Below, one piece after another: positions 63,942 through 64,000 of a stretch of 64,000 nt of DNA. The notes beneath the pieces are model-generated. The model made no database searches. It was not told where the DNA came from and was given only the letters and a program-made list of their open reading frames with translations. Positions within the stretch are counted from its first letter, which is position 1, and the number at the start of each line of letters is the position of its first letter. The stretch is from contig NZ_CP157199.1 of assembly GCF_039954625.1 (NCBI RefSeq), positions 682,001 to 746,000 on the forward strand, read 5' to 3'. Made by a program: the position numbers and the translations under genes. This stretch comes from Pontimicrobium sp. SW4 (GTDB taxonomy: Bacteria; Bacteroidota; Bacteroidia; Flavobacteriales; Flavobacteriaceae).

Positions 63942-64000
63942 TTAATTCCAATTTTCGTTGAAATCTAAATCTTCATAGTCGTCAATATTTAAATCATCAC
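63942..64000 (-). CDS. 3' end of a gene running off the window
   Basis: Reading the minus strand from the window edge gives ...DDLNIDDYEDLDFNENWN and a TAA stop at 63,944-63,942, 5 bp from the convergent gene's stop. The acidic tail is plausible for a real protein end, but 18 residues are too few to name it. Confidence 0.5.
   Translation of the reverse strand, partial: DDLNIDDYEDLDFNENWN

Noticed and set aside
1..64000. CRISPR arrays, phage structural genes, conjugation genes, tRNA and rRNA genes.
   Set aside because: None seen: no short regularly spaced repeats, no tail/capsid/terminase or relaxase motifs, and no tRNA other than the tRNA-like half of the tmRNA.

Overview
The window comes from a low-GC member of the Bacteroidota, most likely a marine Flavobacteriaceae. 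The evidence is the ECF sigma / FecR / TonB-receptor operon with an STN domain, DUF4249 and DUF6090 families, several type IX secretion (T9SS) cargo proteins with 'gliding motility' type B tails, TAnnTTTG promoter boxes, and a tmRNA whose tag reads GENNYALAA.

Layout. 1-7,513: end of a secreted protein, a nitroreductase, then a sigma / anti-sigma / TonB receptor / DUF4249 lipoprotein operon and a metallo-beta-lactamase-fold lipoprotein. 7,992-29,310: a very large RHS (YD-repeat) polymorphic-toxin locus. 29,691-33,408: a small membrane protein, an AraC regulator and two secreted surface proteins. 33,451-63,937: mostly chromosomal housekeeping and surface genes: ssrA (tmRNA), a saccharopine/alanine dehydrogenase-like enzyme, a VOC protein, a cold-shock protein, an S9 peptidase fused to a sulfatase-modifying-factor-like domain, a tricorn-like protease, a cyclophilin, a TonB-plug/MG2 protein, lysA, sucC, a TerB-like protein, uvrB, two T9SS type B giants and an ABC exporter.

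The centre of interest is inside the RHS locus. The RHS gene (13,174-16,722) is interrupted, in frame, exactly at its conserved core motif PFGLKHKGYN by two tandem copies of a 5,990-bp unit (15,790-21,779 and 21,780-27,769), apparently identical. Each unit carries a new RHS C-terminus (core, cleavage-type motif NDPDGL and a toxin-like tip), a candidate immunity gene, an XRE repressor on the other strand, an AAA+/wHTH protein, two overlapping tyrosine recombinase genes, and a 550-bp structured non-coding tail. The old RHS tip (an OmpA-like C-terminal domain) sits just beyond the second unit at 27,770, beginning with the same FGLKHKGYN motif in different codons, followed by a DUF922 HExxH putative peptidase gene. 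I infer an integrative element whose attachment site is the RHS core itself: integration replaces the toxin tip without breaking the frame, uses the resident RHS promoter, and would restore the old tip on excision. The tandem copy leaves a silent duplicate tip directly behind a TAA codon.

How the genes work together: the 1,205-aa RHS partner, the lipocalin-like protein and the RHS gene form one operon. The RHS gene has an additional +1 frame break near 13,190 that splits its secreted N-terminal DUF6443 part from the YD-repeat body. Function of the toxin tip, its immunity protein and the mobility of the element are inferences from sequence organisation only.
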